Of a stretch of 64,000 bases of DNA, positions 62,990 to 64,000 are shown piece after piece (within the stretch, counting starts at the first letter, position 1; each line of letters begins with the position of its first letter). Made by a program: the position numbers and the translations under genes. This DNA is from Echiichthys vipera (taxonomy: Eukaryota > Chordata > Actinopteri > Perciformes > Trachinidae), in NCBI GenBank assembly GCA_963691815.1, contig OY829661.1, positions 17,236,849-17,300,848 on the forward strand, in the 5' to 3' direction. The notes beneath the pieces were generated by a model that saw only the letters and a list, made by a program, of their open reading frames with translations, made no database searches and was not told where the DNA came from.

Positions 62990-64000
62990 GTGAGTCCACT
63001 TCTGAGAACACAACGTGGAACATCGACAAGTGGTTAATTAGTTTCATGCAAACATCCAGTAAACTCACGCACACACATTTGTTAAGCTTTGTTGAGCCTC
63101 ATGTTAACTGTGTGACATCCTTTCTTTGCATCCAAAGTGAGCCTCTTAGAAGCAGATGGTTGAGATATGTGGCTGTTTGTGTGTCTGTGCGTGTTTCATG
63201 GAATCCAGCATCAAAGATCAAACTCTTTTTTTTTGTTTTTTGGGAGTCAGTGGGCTGAGCTGGAGCAGGCTTCCCCTTATTAACAGAAATTCACGCTACA
63301 TTTAATTTGATTACAGTGTGATCCAGTAGCCTGTTCACTAACAAGCTGGGCCTCTTATAGAAAGCTATGCTGCTGAGGTCTACTCTCTCTTTCCTGACCC
63401 AAAAAGGCAAATTATGAGCTAATTCAAACTAAAACACTAAAAACTACAGAGCATTTGGTGCTTTGTAGTGAGCCTTTGAAGATGCCAAAGCCCCCCCAAT
63501 TAAAACAGCATTGGTGTTAGCCTCACCTTAATTTCAACAATGGATCTTTTTGCTCTGTGTATGGAAACACTGGTGACCCAACTACCCCCTGCTGTGTTAA
63601 TGCTATTTGATGACGACCCCAATTCTAATCTCACTCCGGTTAAGTGGTCCAGAAAATTGTCTGTCTCTTCAGTATGCAATGCGGTGCATTGTAAAAAGAT
63701 ATGTGTCACATTCTGAAAAGCACAGGATGACTGATGCTTAAGTTTACATGCATACCTTATGTTTCTTTTTATGTAGTTGGGTTATGTTTATTTTCTTTCG
63801 GTGTGTTTCATTATGTAATATGTTTCAAAGAGTGTGTTGTCATCTTTTCCATTTGCTTTAAAATGCCATTATGCTCACTGTTAGATTTGTTTCGTGTGAG
63901 AATCTGTTGCGTGTTATAGATGAAAGAGACCAATAATCACATGTACATCAGATGTTGTGTTGTTTTGTTTCCATAGCTACACATATCTATTTTTTTGTTT
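62990..64000. other. wdr70 intron 7, start
   Basis: The next expected wdr70 exon (residues after LQPCEC) is not found before the window ends, so this is intron. The short open frames within it do not resemble proteins. Confidence 0.55.

Overview
This is 64 kb of nuclear DNA from a ray-finned fish, most likely a percomorph teleost. Genes are split into many short exons by GT-AG introns, there are long AT-rich introns and CA/TA microsatellites, and the dispersed repeats are of kinds I associate with teleost genomes. There are no operons, CRISPR arrays or prokaryotic features. The species cannot be named from the sequence alone. All gene names rest on protein similarity recalled from known families; splice sites were read by hand and checked for phase consistency.

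Left block (1-34,500). The 3' half of git2 (ARF-GAP scaffold protein, + strand) enters from the left edge and stops at 8233. A complete five-exon gltp (glycolipid transfer protein, 209 aa, + strand) follows at 10,672-12,249. On the - strand lies fam222a, with its long last exon at 15,788-17,193, its first coding exon at 25,209-25,338, and a candidate promoter plus noncoding first exon near 34.0-34.5 kb. The 8-kb intron and the upstream 8.7 kb hold no recognisable gene. In human these three genes sit together on 12q24.11, so this is an old linkage group, although the human neighbours TCHP and TRPV4 are missing from the intervals here.

Right block (38,800-64,000). cplane1 (C5orf42/JBTS17, a ciliogenesis and planar-polarity protein mutated in Joubert syndrome 17) fills 39,537-58,614 on the + strand. 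I could chain 49 coding exons with consistent phase into an open frame of 9741 nt (3246 aa plus stop). About 1 kb downstream the first seven coding exons of wdr70 (WD40 protein, + strand) begin, and the gene runs off the right edge. CPLANE1 and WDR70 are also neighbours on human 5p13.2, so a junction between a 12q24-like and a 5p13-like block falls in the gene-free stretch at about 34.5-38.8 kb.

Points of most interest: a dispersed repeat in a git2 intron that carries a perfect DR1 nuclear-receptor site next to a perfect oestrogen-response-element palindrome; an RFX X-box in the promoter region of the ciliary gene cplane1; two consecutive apparent GC-AG introns in cplane1; a 10-nt competing acceptor pair in cplane1 exon 21; and a Tc1/mariner element with perfect 28-bp terminal repeats in a cplane1 intron. 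I found no sign of a wholly new biological system; the window reads as ordinary vertebrate chromosome with these local oddities.
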